DNA of 35,039 nucleotides from Pleionea litopenaei (GTDB lineage Bacteria > Pseudomonadota > Gammaproteobacteria > Enterobacterales > Kangiellaceae). Below the pieces are notes generated by a model. It saw only the letters and a program-made list of their open reading frames with translations. It had not been told where the DNA came from and searched no databases. The stretch covers positions 1 to 35,039 of the forward strand of contig NZ_CP133550.1 in the NCBI RefSeq assembly GCF_031198435.1. The letters run 5' to 3'. A program made the position numbers and the translations under genes. Shown piece after piece: positions 21,054 to 31,675 of the stretch (positions are counted from its first letter, which is position 1; each line of letters begins with the position of its first letter).

Positions 21054-21326
21054 TTATTTATTTACAGTAATCTCAATATTCACCCCCTTTTCCGGATTTC
21101 GAGCTAATTTGTTTTTAATCCCTAATAACCAATCTTCTAACGAAGTGTCATTGTCCGTGTAAGCACCTTTGAACTCACCTATGCCAACATCATCAACCCA
21201 CTTTGCCGAAAGTCTAAAGGGCTTTTTCAAAGAATCACAAAAGCTTTCAGCTTCTTCAAATGATAAGTTTATCAGCTGCTTTTCACCCTGCTGTATACTA
21301 AATCGCCATAGCTCGTACATAATCAC
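21054..21326 (-). CDS. Hypothetical 90-aa mobility-operon protein, copy 2
   Basis: Identical to 3459-3731; the terminator copy is at 21027-21055. Confidence 0.65.
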   Translation of the reverse strand: MIMYELWRFSIQQGEKQLINLSFEEAESFCDSLKKPFRLSAKWVDDVGIGEFKGAYTDNDTSLEDWLLGIKNKLARNPEKGVNIEITVNK

Positions 21327-21532
21327 CGTTGTTCCTGATTAATGGATAGTCTAGCTTTTAGTCCTGAGCATATAAGCTCCCTTCTTACTTTACGTAAACT
21401 TTTAATATCGTTGTCTTGAGCAGGATTATTGATATTGGCCTCTATTAAGCGGTTTACAGAGCTCACTAACAAAGCATACTCATTTTCTGTAACTTCAATT
21501 TCAATTTTGTACGTTTCTTCTGAATCGACCAT
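21323..21532 (-). CDS. Hypothetical 69-aa mobility-operon protein, copy 2
   Basis: Identical to 3728-3937, with the same overlaps on both sides. Confidence 0.65.
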   Translation of the reverse strand: MVDSEETYKIEIEVTENEYALLVSSVNRLIEANINNPAQDNDIKSLRKVRRELICSGLKARLSINQEQR

Positions 21533-23346
21533 TAACTACGACACTCCTCCAAAGTACTTGCTTGATAAGCATCGCCAAGCTTCTCAGCTTCAGCAGGTTT
21601 CCATCCATTAAACTCTGGCCAAATCTCATAATAAGGATCAGCAACACCTCTCCATGCTTTTCCTCGATAAGCACATACAACCTCCCTGTCATCAAGTTGT
21701 TGCAGTTCGTGAGGCTTAATTACTGACTCAGTAACAAGATCTTTGCTTTCTGTTGGTTTACCACGGAATAGTCCAGGATCAGAGTAAGATACTTTATGCA
21801 CCAGGCGATCTACTGTTCCAATTTTTTCACTAAACCAGCTGGCCGTAGCATTGTCATTGAGACGAAATACCATTTGTAAATCACAAGCACCAAGAATGAT
21901 ATTGGCTCCTTCATCGGGTTTATCCCCATACGCTTGCATTTGCTCTTTTGACTGCCAATATAACCAGGTAGGAATATTTCTACTTCGAATAGTGTTGAGC
22001 TTTTCTTTAAGACCCACCACTTTTGCCATATTTCCAACCTCGTCCAACAGCTGAAAAACCGGTGGTCTTTGTGTATTTGAAATTAAATACCTCATAATAT
22101 GGCCGGTAAGAACTGATGCTAATCCCGAGGTGAGCTCCTTAGTTTCTTCTTCAAACTGCAAAAATAAGCCTACTTTTTCTTTTTTTAGTTCTTCCAAGCT
22201 AAAATCGGATTGAGTCATACTCGCTTTAATAGCGGGATATCTCAGAAACCTTAAATTCATCCTAAAGGTTGTAAATATCGATCCCAATAGCCGTTCATTA
22301 GACGCACTTATTTTTAGTCCACTAACAAGCTCCTTTACATCACTGTTTTCTGAGCGCTTCAATTCATTTAATAACTCTTTATGCTCATCAAACTGAGCAA
22401 CATATGTTCTGACATCTGGCAAAGAAACATTGCCGTTTTCGTGCTTCAGGTGAGTAATGATCGCATCAAGAAAATCCCTTGCTGACTCGTTAAATACTGC
22501 ATTTTCTGGATCTGGTGAAGGAATCAATGAAGATGCCAGCTCACCTATCTGTTCTGGAGAGTGGGCATCTTGAAGCATGTTATACCTATGCCCCGTCTCT
22601 CGAGTGGGATTATATACATAAAGCTTATAACCCATTTCTTCGAGTCGTTTTCTAGTTATACCGTAAATTTCAGGCTTGATATCCATACAGACAAATGGCC
22701 TACCACTTTTTGCCCAGTTCAAAAGCTGAGTCACTAGAAATGTTGTTTTGCCAGTTCCTGGTGGGCCAATCACAACTGCGCGATCTTCGACTGAAGAGTA
22801 AAGCTCCTCTCCATTAACTGAACCTGCAAATACCCCATCGCGATAATTAAGTTTTTGTTTCACCTCTGAGTACAAAGAGTCTCCAGACAATAGATCTTTA
22901 TCGTCTTTCTGAACCGATGCTTTACCAACTCCATATAACGCAAGCACTCCTATATACCCGCCGAATAAAGCGCTACTCCAAACAACCATAGCCAGCACCT
23001 GGTTGGGTGTAAGCCAAATATTAAGAAGTAAAAACAGCAATACTCCACCAAAAACATGGATCTTGCGCTTATTTGCTAATACTGCAAGCACCTCCTCCTT
23101 TAAACTTTTTGTTAACCTCTCAATATGAAATTCTTCTCCTATATACCCTACGATACAACTAACAGGGACAGAAATTAGAAAAGTGAGAATGATATAATCG
23201 ACTAAGTAGCGAGCACCGGACGTCAAAAAAACTAGAAAGAATGATACTAAAAAGACTATTGGAACCCTCTTCCAATGAAACCGCTCTCCGAAAAAGCCTA
23301 GTAAGGCAACTAAAGGCATTACCAAAAAAAGAGTCTTATAAACCAT
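21532..23346 (-). CDS. Type IV coupling protein, copy 2
   Basis: Identical to 3937-5751, including Walker A and B motifs. Confidence 0.85.
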   Translation of the reverse strand: MVYKTLFLVMPLVALLGFFGERFHWKRVPIVFLVSFFLVFLTSGARYLVDYIILTFLISVPVSCIVGYIGEEFHIERLTKSLKEEVLAVLANKRKIHVFGGVLLFLLLNIWLTPNQVLAMVVWSSALFGGYIGVLALYGVGKASVQKDDKDLLSGDSLYSEVKQKLNYRDGVFAGSVNGEELYSSVEDRAVVIGPPGTGKTTFLVTQLLNWAKSGRPFVCMDIKPEIYGITRKRLEEMGYKLYVYNPTRETGHRYNMLQDAHSPEQIGELASSLIPSPDPENAVFNESARDFLDAIITHLKHENGNVSLPDVRTYVAQFDEHKELLNELKRSENSDVKELVSGLKISASNERLLGSIFTTFRMNLRFLRYPAIKASMTQSDFSLEELKKEKVGLFLQFEEETKELTSGLASVLTGHIMRYLISNTQRPPVFQLLDEVGNMAKVVGLKEKLNTIRSRNIPTWLYWQSKEQMQAYGDKPDEGANIILGACDLQMVFRLNDNATASWFSEKIGTVDRLVHKVSYSDPGLFRGKPTESKDLVTESVIKPHELQQLDDREVVCAYRGKAWRGVADPYYEIWPEFNGWKPAEAEKLGDAYQASTLEECRS

Positions 23347-23347
23347 A

Positions 23348-24217
23348 TTATCGTCCTAAATATACTGTTGTTATTTGCTCTCTCGAATGCCCCAACTCTT
23401 CTGATATCTGGAGCCTAACACTACGATCTAACTGCTTTTGTTCTGCTGTTAACTGTTTTGAGCTTGGGCCACCAGCTACGGGAGCCTTCCACCCCGTAAG
23501 CTCACAATATCTTCTTTGCGCATACTCATGACGTAGCCCGTGAAGCTTAGAAAGACCTACTTCTGAAGTATGTTTTTCATAAAGCCTTAACTGCTGTATA
23601 TACTTTTTATTAGGGGGAATTAACGACCCTCTGCCTGCTATTTTATGAGCTTTATCTAACGCTGTTCTTTGTGACTCTGATGTTATCGGAACTACTCGCT
23701 CACGACCGCCTTTAGTCCAACTAGCCTTTAACCTTATGAAATCTCCTTGGTCGGCGTAAGAGGGTTGAAACTTCATAGATTCCTCTCTACGCAACCCAAA
23801 CTCTCTTTGAAGCTCCAAGCTCATTTTTAAATAGGGATCTTTAATTTTACCCAGAGTTTCATTTTCAAGCTTTTGGGCTTTACTTTCCTGGGAAACATAC
23901 TGCCTATCGTCAATGCCGTAGTGAGAATTATCTCTAGCTACTATATTTCGCTTACCTATCTTTTCAGCCCACCATCGCAAAGTGGACATTCTGTTTTTCA
24001 TAGTTCCTGCTGAGAGGCCATCGGCTTGCCATTTTTTCACCAAAGCATCAACATGCTTTTCTTTTAATGACTTAGCCTGCATGTTTCGAAAACCTAACTC
24101 ATGTAGCTGCTTTCCCATCTGCTGTAAAATTCGATTTCTATTCGACTGAGTTGCAATACTTCCATCTCGATTTCTTCTTTGAAGAAGGTGTAAATCATAA
24201 GAAATATTTTTACTCAT
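23348..24217 (-). CDS. Tyrosine recombinase, copy 2
   Basis: Identical to 5753-6622, with all catalytic residues kept. Confidence 0.8.
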   Translation of the reverse strand: MSKNISYDLHLLQRRNRDGSIATQSNRNRILQQMGKQLHELGFRNMQAKSLKEKHVDALVKKWQADGLSAGTMKNRMSTLRWWAEKIGKRNIVARDNSHYGIDDRQYVSQESKAQKLENETLGKIKDPYLKMSLELQREFGLRREESMKFQPSYADQGDFIRLKASWTKGGRERVVPITSESQRTALDKAHKIAGRGSLIPPNKKYIQQLRLYEKHTSEVGLSKLHGLRHEYAQRRYCELTGWKAPVAGGPSSKQLTAEQKQLDRSVRLQISEELGHSREQITTVYLGR

Positions 24218-24232
24218 TTACTTATTTACTCA
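24210..24232. promoter_or_regulatory. ParG-type boxes over the recombinase start, copy 2
   Basis: Second copy of 6615-6637. Confidence 0.55.
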
Positions 24233-24444
24233 ACGTGTCTTGAATCTTTTATCATGGAATTCTGGTAAGTGTTAAGGCCAAAACCAATGGTCGTAACCAG
24301 TTGATCTGTATGCAAGCATACCTAGTAGCCAAATAAGCGCTAATCCAAGATTAACTCAAAATAGAGTTAGCACTTTCGTCTTCGTAGAAGACCAGGGGGT
24401 GCTTAGTTAACGTTGATTCATTAAAACCTCCTATTTATTTACAA

Positions 24445-24635
24445 GTAAAAAAACAGGAGATTGCCACCCAAAGGGTGCGCCAATCTCCCTTCTGGGTGTT
24501 GCCTTTTTGCTTATAAAAAAACCAATAAGCTCGGCAAGTATTTAGAGTTTAAGCCCTCTAAATATGGCAAGTTGCTTGAATTTACAGCCTACAAGCTCGG
24601 CAAGTTCACACACATCACACATTCACGTATGTAAC
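24445..24635 (-). ncRNA. Candidate structured small RNA, copy 2
   Basis: Second copy of 6850-7040, with the terminator at 24447-24488 and the 33-bp-spaced repeats at 24527-24605 unchanged. Confidence 0.45.
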
Positions 24636-24755
24636 TCTTTAAAAATACCACATAATTCATCTATAATTCAATTATATGACTGTGTTTTGATTTTATAATC
24701 GCAAAGAATGGCTCAAGACATCGAACCTTTCGCCATTCAACGCTGCCTTTAATAA

Positions 24756-24860
24756 GGCATCGTCACTACCTCAAATAAAGTTTCAAAGAACCAAAGCATT
24801 CTTACGAATACTCGCTACGCTAGGGTTCTTTTCACAATATTTTTCGGTAGTGACGATGCC
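24756..24860. repeat. 105-bp long inverted repeat, copy 2
   Basis: Second copy of 7161-7265; both 15-bp arms are intact. Confidence 0.6.
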
Positions 24861-24880
24861 ATCGATCGAGGATTGTTCGA

Positions 24881-25120
24881 ATGGAAAATAATCTTACGTT
24901 AGCTAAAAATTTAAGAGGTTGCAGCCTTTGCGGCTATTGCAAAAGCTCCAGAGTAATTGCGTGGCCATCAGATGACATTAGCAGCGATGAGCTACCAAAA
25001 GGTGCTACAAAAAATATGAAAGAGAAAGCATGGTATATGGTTAGGTGTGATTATTTTAAGTTCACTGTTTCTAACCCTGAGCAGCTATCTGTTTGTGAAG
25101 CTTATAGTGCAAAAGAGTAA
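24881..25120 (+). CDS. Cys-rich 79-aa protein, copy 2
   Basis: Same protein as 7286-7525. Base 24919 is T where copy 1 has C (7324); the change is silent (Gly) but removes the CTGCAG site present in copy 1. Confidence 0.6.
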   Translation: MENNLTLAKNLRGCSLCGYCKSSRVIAWPSDDISSDELPKGATKNMKEKAWYMVRCDYFKFTVSNPEQLSVCEAYSAKE

Positions 25121-25176
25121 TGGAAGGATTATTCATTACAATGGGATAGTGAGGATCAGCGGGGGCATTTGAACGA

Positions 25177-25222
25177 AAACCTACGGTTTTGAATCCTGTA
25201 GTCTCCTTGTAACCGTAGGTTT
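25177..25222. terminator. Convergent terminator, copy 2
   Basis: Second copy of 7582-7627. Confidence 0.55.
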
Positions 25223-25276
25223 CCGGTTGATAGCCCTCAATCCTGGATTTGCCTTGCCTATCTCGATTCGGCCTGC

Positions 25277-26377
25277 CTATTTTAGTGAGGTCAATTTCGC
25301 AGACTCATCATACTCTCTAAGATCGATAATATAATCCGGCTCAGTAGAAAACCAAGCATAGGAACCCCAAGCTAATTCAGAGATAGACTTTTTGAATGGC
25401 CGCGAGCTTCTATCAATAAATGCGGTTAAAAAAGCCAGGTGTTTAGAGTCAAAACCAGCTTCTGTTGCAAGGTTTGTTAAAATCTCTTTTCTTTGCCGGT
25501 TGATAGGTCCATCAGTTGCAACAACCTCGGTAAATATAACCAGCATTTCAAGACCACTAAGATCATCACCAAGGTCAACCAGGATAATATCAGGAAGCGC
25601 CCTTGAGGGGTCGATCTGAAGACCTAGCGCTTTCGCCAGCACCTCATCCTGTGCTACAACCTTATTTCCAGATTCCGATAACCAAAGCACTTTTGGCTTC
25701 TTAAGGAATCTTGGCGCGAATTCCTCTATAACTGCTTTTGATAACAAGCTCGATGGCCCTGGCTCTAGTTTACGTATTGACCCATCAGGGAAGTTAATTT
25801 GTACAAACTCAGAATCTTCAGAACCATAGTCCTTCATCAGTTTTAGGCGAGTAATAGCAGCCTTTGAAAGGTACTTTTGCTGCCAACTGCTAATCGCAGA
25901 ATCGAGCTTATCCCCATGAAGAACAGGCGAAAATAGCTCTGAAAAATCTTTTTGTAGGGCATACGTTGGTTTTGATGATGTGGTGGGTATGCCCTGACGA
26001 ATCACAACAGCCTGCAGAGGTATGAGTCCTGTTCGAATAGTTTCATCTCGCACAGGCTCTCGACTATTTGCCGCGTACCAAGGGTTTTCAGGCTTCTTCT
26101 TTTTATTGGAAAGCATCATCTTCACCCAGGCTTCCCTATATTCAATATCGGTTAATTGAGCCTGCTCATCGGTCATATCAGTGACCTGGCTAGGACGTAT
26201 CCAACGATCTGTCCCTTCAATTGCTCCTGCATAAAACATTACGTAAATCGTTTTAGCGGCCATTTCTCGAATAAGATAATTCCTATGTTCTGTACCTTCA
26301 GGAAAAATTTGCGGAAGTCTTTCGGCAATCAATACTAATGATGGTACATCCGTGATTGTCACTTTATTTTTCCCCAT
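25277..26377 (-). CDS. BsuBI/PstI-type restriction endonuclease, copy 2
   Basis: Identical to 7682-8782; contains an unchanged CTGCAG at 26012-26017. Confidence 0.85.
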   Translation of the reverse strand: MGKNKVTITDVPSLVLIAERLPQIFPEGTEHRNYLIREMAAKTIYVMFYAGAIEGTDRWIRPSQVTDMTDEQAQLTDIEYREAWVKMMLSNKKKKPENPWYAANSREPVRDETIRTGLIPLQAVVIRQGIPTTSSKPTYALQKDFSELFSPVLHGDKLDSAISSWQQKYLSKAAITRLKLMKDYGSEDSEFVQINFPDGSIRKLEPGPSSLLSKAVIEEFAPRFLKKPKVLWLSESGNKVVAQDEVLAKALGLQIDPSRALPDIILVDLGDDLSGLEMLVIFTEVVATDGPINRQRKEILTNLATEAGFDSKHLAFLTAFIDRSSRPFKKSISELAWGSYAWFSTEPDYIIDLREYDESAKLTSLK

Positions 26378-28142
26378 AATATTCTGATACTTTGCTCTCT
26401 ATTTTCGATTTAGAACATCCATTGCCAATAAGACGCTCTAACTCACAAACCTGCTTAATTGTTGGCAAAGGTAAAGCATTCAGTTCATAAGCGGACACAG
26501 CCACACTACCGCTAATACCACGGAATGCTCTGTCCACCGCTTCCGTACTGAGTAAAACGCAAATTGTTTTTGGGCTAACTACGTGTTCCTGATTCTCACA
26601 GTAAATCATGTTGAGGTGGTTCTCTACGACAGCTCCCCCATGATCGTCCAAGAAATCCTGTGGTAACAAAGCAGGTATTAGCCGCCGAGCTTGTTCTTTA
26701 GCAGTAGTACGCTGCAACAAAACACAGGATTGACGAGTTACTAAATGAGGCTGTTTTTCGGAGAGTGCGATATATGGAACATGATTACGGCGAGTAGCGC
26801 TAAACTTAAAACCCTCATATGTAACCGATTCAGCCCAAATCAGTGGTAGAGAGTCTTTTGTTGGCATGGAACGGAGTTGGCCTTTATGACGATTCCAAAC
26901 AAGCTGCCCTGTTGAGACTGAATAGCCTAGGTCACTAAGTCGTGTCGGCATTTTCGCTAAATTGGCTATAAACTTTGCATCAACTACACTACGAGGCAGA
27001 ACCCAAGGCTCACCCGTCTTAGGAATTTTCACTTTCCCGATCTTTTCAATATTTGCAGAATTTAGGCCCTGGGGTGTAGTCAGAGAGATGTCCGCATGCT
27101 TATTACTCTTCTCTTTCCGGTAAGTGGTTAGCAAGGTTTCTTGAAGCACATCATCAAAAACACCGTTTCTGTCTGAGATGAAATCAATAGCTTTCACCGT
27201 GGTCTCAAAGGTCAATAATTCCCTCAGTGATTTAAAATATTGGCCACCTAAAAACGAGGTAGGAGTGAGATAAGCAACAACACCATTTTCTCTCACAAGA
27301 CGTAAAGCCAAATCAGTAAATAATCCATATAGGTTCGCATGGCCATACAACGACCTAGAATAAACATCCCTCATTTCCGGAGACAGCTTTGTACGGCCAT
27401 AAGGGGGATTGCCAATAACCAAATCAAAACCTCCCATATCGGAAACACTAAGCGCATCTCCAACGGTGACCAGGTTTGGCAAACGTCGCTTAGCTTTTAT
27501 GCAGAGAGGAAGGATAGAGGCTTCCAAAATCACACTACTCATCCAAGCCGCAAAAGGGTCAATCTCAATGCCTCGTAACCTTTTACCTATAAGCTTCAAT
27601 GTCCACTCAGCAGAAGCTTTAGGCATACGCTCCATCATTCTTATAGCAACAGGAGCGAGGAAAGCCCCTCCTCCACACGCAGGATCTATAACCGACCCTT
27701 TACCAAAATCAAAGCCACTCCTCTCAGCTAAATCCAACAAACGAGATACAAGAGGCGGAGGGGTGTAATAGGCACCCAAACTTGATCGAAGGGCGCTCGG
27801 TAACATTACTGTATAAATTGAGCCAATTAGATACCCTGCGTCTTCAACTGGGAACTGAGCTATCAAATCACCTGTATCAAAAGCCAATTGCAGTGCATCG
27901 AATTCAATTTCTTGCTCAGAATAAGGAGAGATTTTAAGTTTCATTCTTGACTTAAAGCTCTTACACAGGCTTTTCCAGAATGAGTCGATCACAGCAGTGC
28001 AGAACACTCTCGCATCCCGAACCCGCTGCTCATCTGATGAGCGTGAGTTAGCAAAGCCTTTTGCCATTGCTTTGCAAGCTTGGTAGCGCACAAGCGGATC
28101 GCTTAACTGTGCTACGTCCTGTAAGGCAAGCGCCGTTCTCAT
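26364..28142 (-). CDS. N6-adenine DNA methyltransferase, copy 2
   Basis: Identical to 8769-10547, same preferred start. Confidence 0.88.
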   Translation of the reverse strand: MRTALALQDVAQLSDPLVRYQACKAMAKGFANSRSSDEQRVRDARVFCTAVIDSFWKSLCKSFKSRMKLKISPYSEQEIEFDALQLAFDTGDLIAQFPVEDAGYLIGSIYTVMLPSALRSSLGAYYTPPPLVSRLLDLAERSGFDFGKGSVIDPACGGGAFLAPVAIRMMERMPKASAEWTLKLIGKRLRGIEIDPFAAWMSSVILEASILPLCIKAKRRLPNLVTVGDALSVSDMGGFDLVIGNPPYGRTKLSPEMRDVYSRSLYGHANLYGLFTDLALRLVRENGVVAYLTPTSFLGGQYFKSLRELLTFETTVKAIDFISDRNGVFDDVLQETLLTTYRKEKSNKHADISLTTPQGLNSANIEKIGKVKIPKTGEPWVLPRSVVDAKFIANLAKMPTRLSDLGYSVSTGQLVWNRHKGQLRSMPTKDSLPLIWAESVTYEGFKFSATRRNHVPYIALSEKQPHLVTRQSCVLLQRTTAKEQARRLIPALLPQDFLDDHGGAVVENHLNMIYCENQEHVVSPKTICVLLSTEAVDRAFRGISGSVAVSAYELNALPLPTIKQVCELERLIGNGCSKSKIESKVSEYYGEK

Positions 28143-28250
28143 TATTGTTTCCTTGTAGCAATAGAGGCAGCGAATTGTATAAACCACCACTGATAAAATA
28201 GAAATAAAATTTCGCATCAGGATAATAGTTAGAGTCCCACATACAGTCAA

Positions 28251-28268
28251 TTAAGGACTAATCCTTAA
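28251..28268. promoter_or_regulatory. Palindrome upstream of the methyltransferase gene, copy 2
   Basis: Second copy of 10656-10673, in the candidate origin region 28143-28300. Confidence 0.45.
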
Positions 28269-28300
28269 GAACACCATAACAACAATATTTCTGATCTATG

Positions 28301-29485
28301 CTAATCAGGAGGTTTTTTATTTTTATGGACACTAACTATCGAAATTAATCCTGTAAGTTCACTGCTAAATAGATAAACATTACAGAGGGCAGTTATCTGA
28401 TGTGTACCATATTTAACACTATCCCTATTGTGAGTAACACTAACTCCCTCAGAGGTTTTGTTAGCTTCATTCTTTGATAAAGATTCAATAAAGTCTTTGT
28501 ATTTAGATATCGTTTGCCTGGTGACTCCGCTACGCTCTGAAAGAGCGGTAAAGGTGATTGGAATCGAGTTTCGAGAAAGGTAACGGTATGCACTAAGGAT
28601 TTTTTGTTTTGTCGCCTGTATCCGCCTTTCGTGAGTCCTGAGCGCAGATAGTTTTTGACGCTCAGCTACCGATAAGCTCTTATCTAACTTCATTACACCT
28701 CGATTGCATCGAGAAGAACCCGTATACCGGTCCCAAGTCCAGCGAGAAACGGACTTAACAGTCGCTTTAACCTGGGCGACTGTTAAATTCTGCTCAAAAC
28801 CACGATTTTTAAAATTATTAAATTCAAACGCTTTCGCCTCCAGGAGACGAACAAATGAAAAGAAGCTTCCCTCACGTTTCTCTCTTGTAACAATCGAATA
28901 AGCGTAAAAGCGCAAATCCTCAAACAACAAACAATGTCTTGAGTGAGAATTACCTTCGTAATCCGGCCCTTTGCTCCATAAAGGCTTAATTTCTAGATCT
29001 AAATAATCGGCGAGCTCTCCCAATTCAAATACAGTATTATGAAGCTCAGAGGTTATCCACCAGGGATGACCAGGTGTTTTTGCTACTGGGCCACTATAGG
29101 AAGGATCAGCACCTAATTTAGATGCCATAGCCTCATAAACAGCCTTCATATACCTAATTGGTTTAGAACGAGCGTTTTCACTGGTGCAAACAGGCGGTAT
29201 CGCATAAAAAAGGTGAGAGTGGCCATTCTCTCTATTAGTAACAACGATGTTAGGAGAGGGCAGGTCTTTGTCTTGCCAAATCCAAGGATTATTATGATCA
29301 AGATCGAAGATTAGCCAACTAACCATATTCGAACGGTTAATTTGCATGTATGGGTAACGAATTGCGTACTCTCGTGGGCGAATGTTTACTGCGGTTTTAT
29401 TGTCACTACATCGCGACAAGTAGGGTGCTTCTTCTCTAATCCTGGAAAGCGTACTATCTGGAATAAAGTAACGTGCACTGTCCAC
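28301..29485 (-). CDS. rep: ColE2-type Rep, copy 2
   Basis: Identical to 10706-11890; the ribosome-binding-site hairpin copy is at 29493-29510. Confidence 0.85.
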   Translation of the reverse strand: MDSARYFIPDSTLSRIREEAPYLSRCSDNKTAVNIRPREYAIRYPYMQINRSNMVSWLIFDLDHNNPWIWQDKDLPSPNIVVTNRENGHSHLFYAIPPVCTSENARSKPIRYMKAVYEAMASKLGADPSYSGPVAKTPGHPWWITSELHNTVFELGELADYLDLEIKPLWSKGPDYEGNSHSRHCLLFEDLRFYAYSIVTREKREGSFFSFVRLLEAKAFEFNNFKNRGFEQNLTVAQVKATVKSVSRWTWDRYTGSSRCNRGVMKLDKSLSVAERQKLSALRTHERRIQATKQKILSAYRYLSRNSIPITFTALSERSGVTRQTISKYKDFIESLSKNEANKTSEGVSVTHNRDSVKYGTHQITALCNVYLFSSELTGLISIVSVHKNKKPPD

Positions 29486-29518
29486 TAGCATACTCCTTTG
29501 TTAAAAGGAGACAGGTTC

Positions 29519-29602
29519 ATGACAAAAAAGGAATGGTTACAGGGTAAAGCCGATGAGACTCGTCCTTTAAAAGGATTGCTGACTTTCCTTGATGTTATTT
29601 GA
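29519..29602 (+). CDS. Possible 27-aa ORF opposite the rep leader, copy 2
   Basis: Second copy of 11924-12007. Confidence 0.3.
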   Translation: MTKKEWLQGKADETRPLKGLLTFLDVI

Positions 29603-29734
29603 GGCAAACCATCAATAACCGAAGCTAGCATAAATAACCTTAGCTAAGCTCTGGGGATAATTGATTTATTTCTTTTTTCTCACTTACACTTCCCTCACAG
29701 TTTGATTTTTTTATTCTTCTGGCTGTGCGGAAAT

Positions 29735-29754
29735 ACTCATTTACTCATTTGAGT
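29735..29754. promoter_or_regulatory. ParG-type boxes upstream of rep, copy 2
   Basis: Second copy of 12141-12160, now offset by 17594 after the shortened T-run at 29673-29678. Confidence 0.5.
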
Positions 29755-29884
29755 AATCTAATCATATTTGATTAAAATGATTTTTTTTCGTATTCTTACA
29801 AACGCACACAGCCAAAGCTGCAAACTCAATTGCATCTTGATGTGTTTGCCTATCGAACCGGCCAAAGTACGATAGCTTTACTTA

Positions 29885-29911
29885 AAAACCGCTGCTCTTA
29901 TCAGCGGTTTT
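29885..29911. terminator. Bidirectional terminator, copy 2
   Basis: Second copy of 12291-12317. Confidence 0.75.
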
Positions 29912-30199
29912 TTATTGCACTTCTAATTTGAAATCTTCGGTACTTCCACCTTCTTTCTTCTGCTCTTTCACATGAACTAATAACTCAGAAAACCCAATCT
30001 CTGTAGAAGCCGAGGCAACTGCATCCAAAGAACGAAACAACTTTGGCTTCCCTGGCTCTCGGGTAGTTCCAACATGGACGATATCACCATTATTTTTTTT
30101 GCACGTAAGATACCAGCCCTTACCAAAGGGTACTCTCACAGCTTCAGCAGAACTGATCGCACCATCATCAAATAGAATACGTAATACCTTGAGATCCAT
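29912..30199 (-). CDS. Small unknown protein divergent from parA, copy 2
   Basis: Identical to 12318-12605. Confidence 0.65.
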   Translation of the reverse strand: MDLKVLRILFDDGAISSAEAVRVPFGKGWYLTCKKNNGDIVHVGTTREPGKPKLFRSLDAVASASTEIGFSELLVHVKEQKKEGGSTEDFKLEVQ

Positions 30200-30274
30200 G
30201 TTGGGCTCAGTCTAGTTAATCAAAATATAGATCTATCATACAAATTTCAAATTTGCAAATCAGTTTTAATTTTT

Positions 30275-30351
30275 GAGTAAACACTCATTTACACTTTTAC
30301 TCATTTACTCATATAAAGAATATGTGCTAATCTATATTTACTCATTTACTC
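30275..30351. promoter_or_regulatory. ParG-type operator/centromere boxes, copy 2
   Basis: Second copy of 12681-12757; the predicted parA promoter copy is at 30304-30333. Confidence 0.75.
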
Positions 30352-30377
30352 ATAATATCAAGAAAGAGGTATAAGAA

Positions 30378-31013
30378 ATGCCGGTAATATCAATACTTAA
30401 CCAGAAAGGTGGAAGCGGTAAGACAACCATTGCTGTAAACCTTGCTCATGCTTTAAAACTTGATGGCTCTCGAGTTTTGTTAGTAGACAGTGATCCTCAA
30501 GGCTCTGCGCGAGATTGGAATGAAGAAAACGAAGGAGAAATACTACCAGTCGTTGGTTTAGACCGAGAAACGCTCCCTAAAGACCTTCAGGCCATAAAGT
30601 CTGGGTATGACTGGGTAGTTATCGACGGAGCTCCACAAATAGCTAGGTTAGCGGCCGCAGCGGTTAAAGCTTCAGACCTGGTAATCATTCCATGCCAACC
30701 ATCTCCCTATGACATTTGGGCAGCTGCCGACTTAGTTGACGTAATTAAAGCGCGACAGGACGTTACTGACGGAAAGCCTTTATCCGCGTTTGTCGTTAGC
30801 CGAGCAATCAAAAACACTAAGCTTGGCAAAGAAATTATGGAAGCACTGGAAAGCTATGGTTTACCTGTTCTAAAGTCTCAAACCACTCAAAGAGTAGCTT
30901 ACCCAACAACCGCCAGCGAAGGACAGACTGTATTCATAGAACCACAAAGCGAAGCTGCAAAAGAAATTGTCGCACTTAAAGAAGAGATTAAGGAGTTCTT
31001 CAATGGCGCTTAA
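30378..31013 (+). CDS. parA: ParA-family partition ATPase, copy 2
   Basis: Identical to 12784-13419. Confidence 0.92.
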   Translation: MPVISILNQKGGSGKTTIAVNLAHALKLDGSRVLLVDSDPQGSARDWNEENEGEILPVVGLDRETLPKDLQAIKSGYDWVVIDGAPQIARLAAAAVKASDLVIIPCQPSPYDIWAAADLVDVIKARQDVTDGKPLSAFVVSRAIKNTKLGKEIMEALESYGLPVLKSQTTQRVAYPTTASEGQTVFIEPQSEAAKEIVALKEEIKEFFNGA

Positions 31014-31206
31014 AGCAAAAGTAAGTACACGTGAAAATGAAGGTAAAGCAGCAGCAATAAAAGAGGTAACTAAGGAGAAAACCTCTCGGCTGAACGCAAA
31101 TATCCCTGAGTCTTTATATAAACAACTAAAGATGAAAGCTGCGGCAGACGACAAAAAAATCAATGACCTTGTAATTGAGTGGATTGAAAAATATTTGAGT
31201 AATTGA
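31003..31206 (+). CDS. parG: ParG-like RHH protein, copy 2
   Basis: Identical to 13409-13612; the box palindrome copy is at 31193-31228. Confidence 0.85.
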   Translation: MALKAKVSTRENEGKAAAIKEVTKEKTSRLNANIPESLYKQLKMKAAADDKKINDLVIEWIEKYLSN

Positions 31207-31310
31207 GTTTTTACTCAATTACTCAAATTACAATCTATATATATATCAATAGATTATATGCAACCAACTGGTCGGATGTGTAAAATATATAAAATCTTAT
31301 ATATTAACCT

Positions 31311-31346
31311 AAGCCCATATACAAAATTTTATATATGGGCTTTTTT
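31311..31346 (+). terminator. Terminator after parA-parG, copy 2
   Basis: Second copy of 13717-13752. Confidence 0.75.
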
Positions 31347-31360
31347 ATGAGGTTGATAAT

Positions 31361-31672
31361 ATGATTAAGCTATACGAAAGTCCTTTCCACGCTACAGAAG
31401 AGGAAGAAGTCGCTAGTAACCTAGCGCTCAGAGCGGACTTAATGATCTTAATTAGGAATATAATTGAGAAAAATGGCTGGAGCCAATCAGAGGCAGCTAA
31501 TAAGCTAGGCGTTTCTCAACCTAGAATATCTAATATCTTAAATGGAAAGATAGATGTTGTAAGTCTCGATTGTTTATTTTCAATCCTTGATAAATTGGGC
31601 TTTAAGTCTCGATTAAAAATGAATGACGATCAAAATCCGCCAGCCATAAACATACTGCAAGTAGCAAGTTAA
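31361..31672 (+). CDS. HigA-like antitoxin, copy 2
   Basis: Identical to 13767-14078; shared 3' hairpin at 31657-31683. Confidence 0.75.
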   Translation: MIKLYESPFHATEEEEVASNLALRADLMILIRNIIEKNGWSQSEAANKLGVSQPRISNILNGKIDVVSLDCLFSILDKLGFKSRLKMNDDQNPPAINILQVAS

Positions 31673-31675
31673 TCG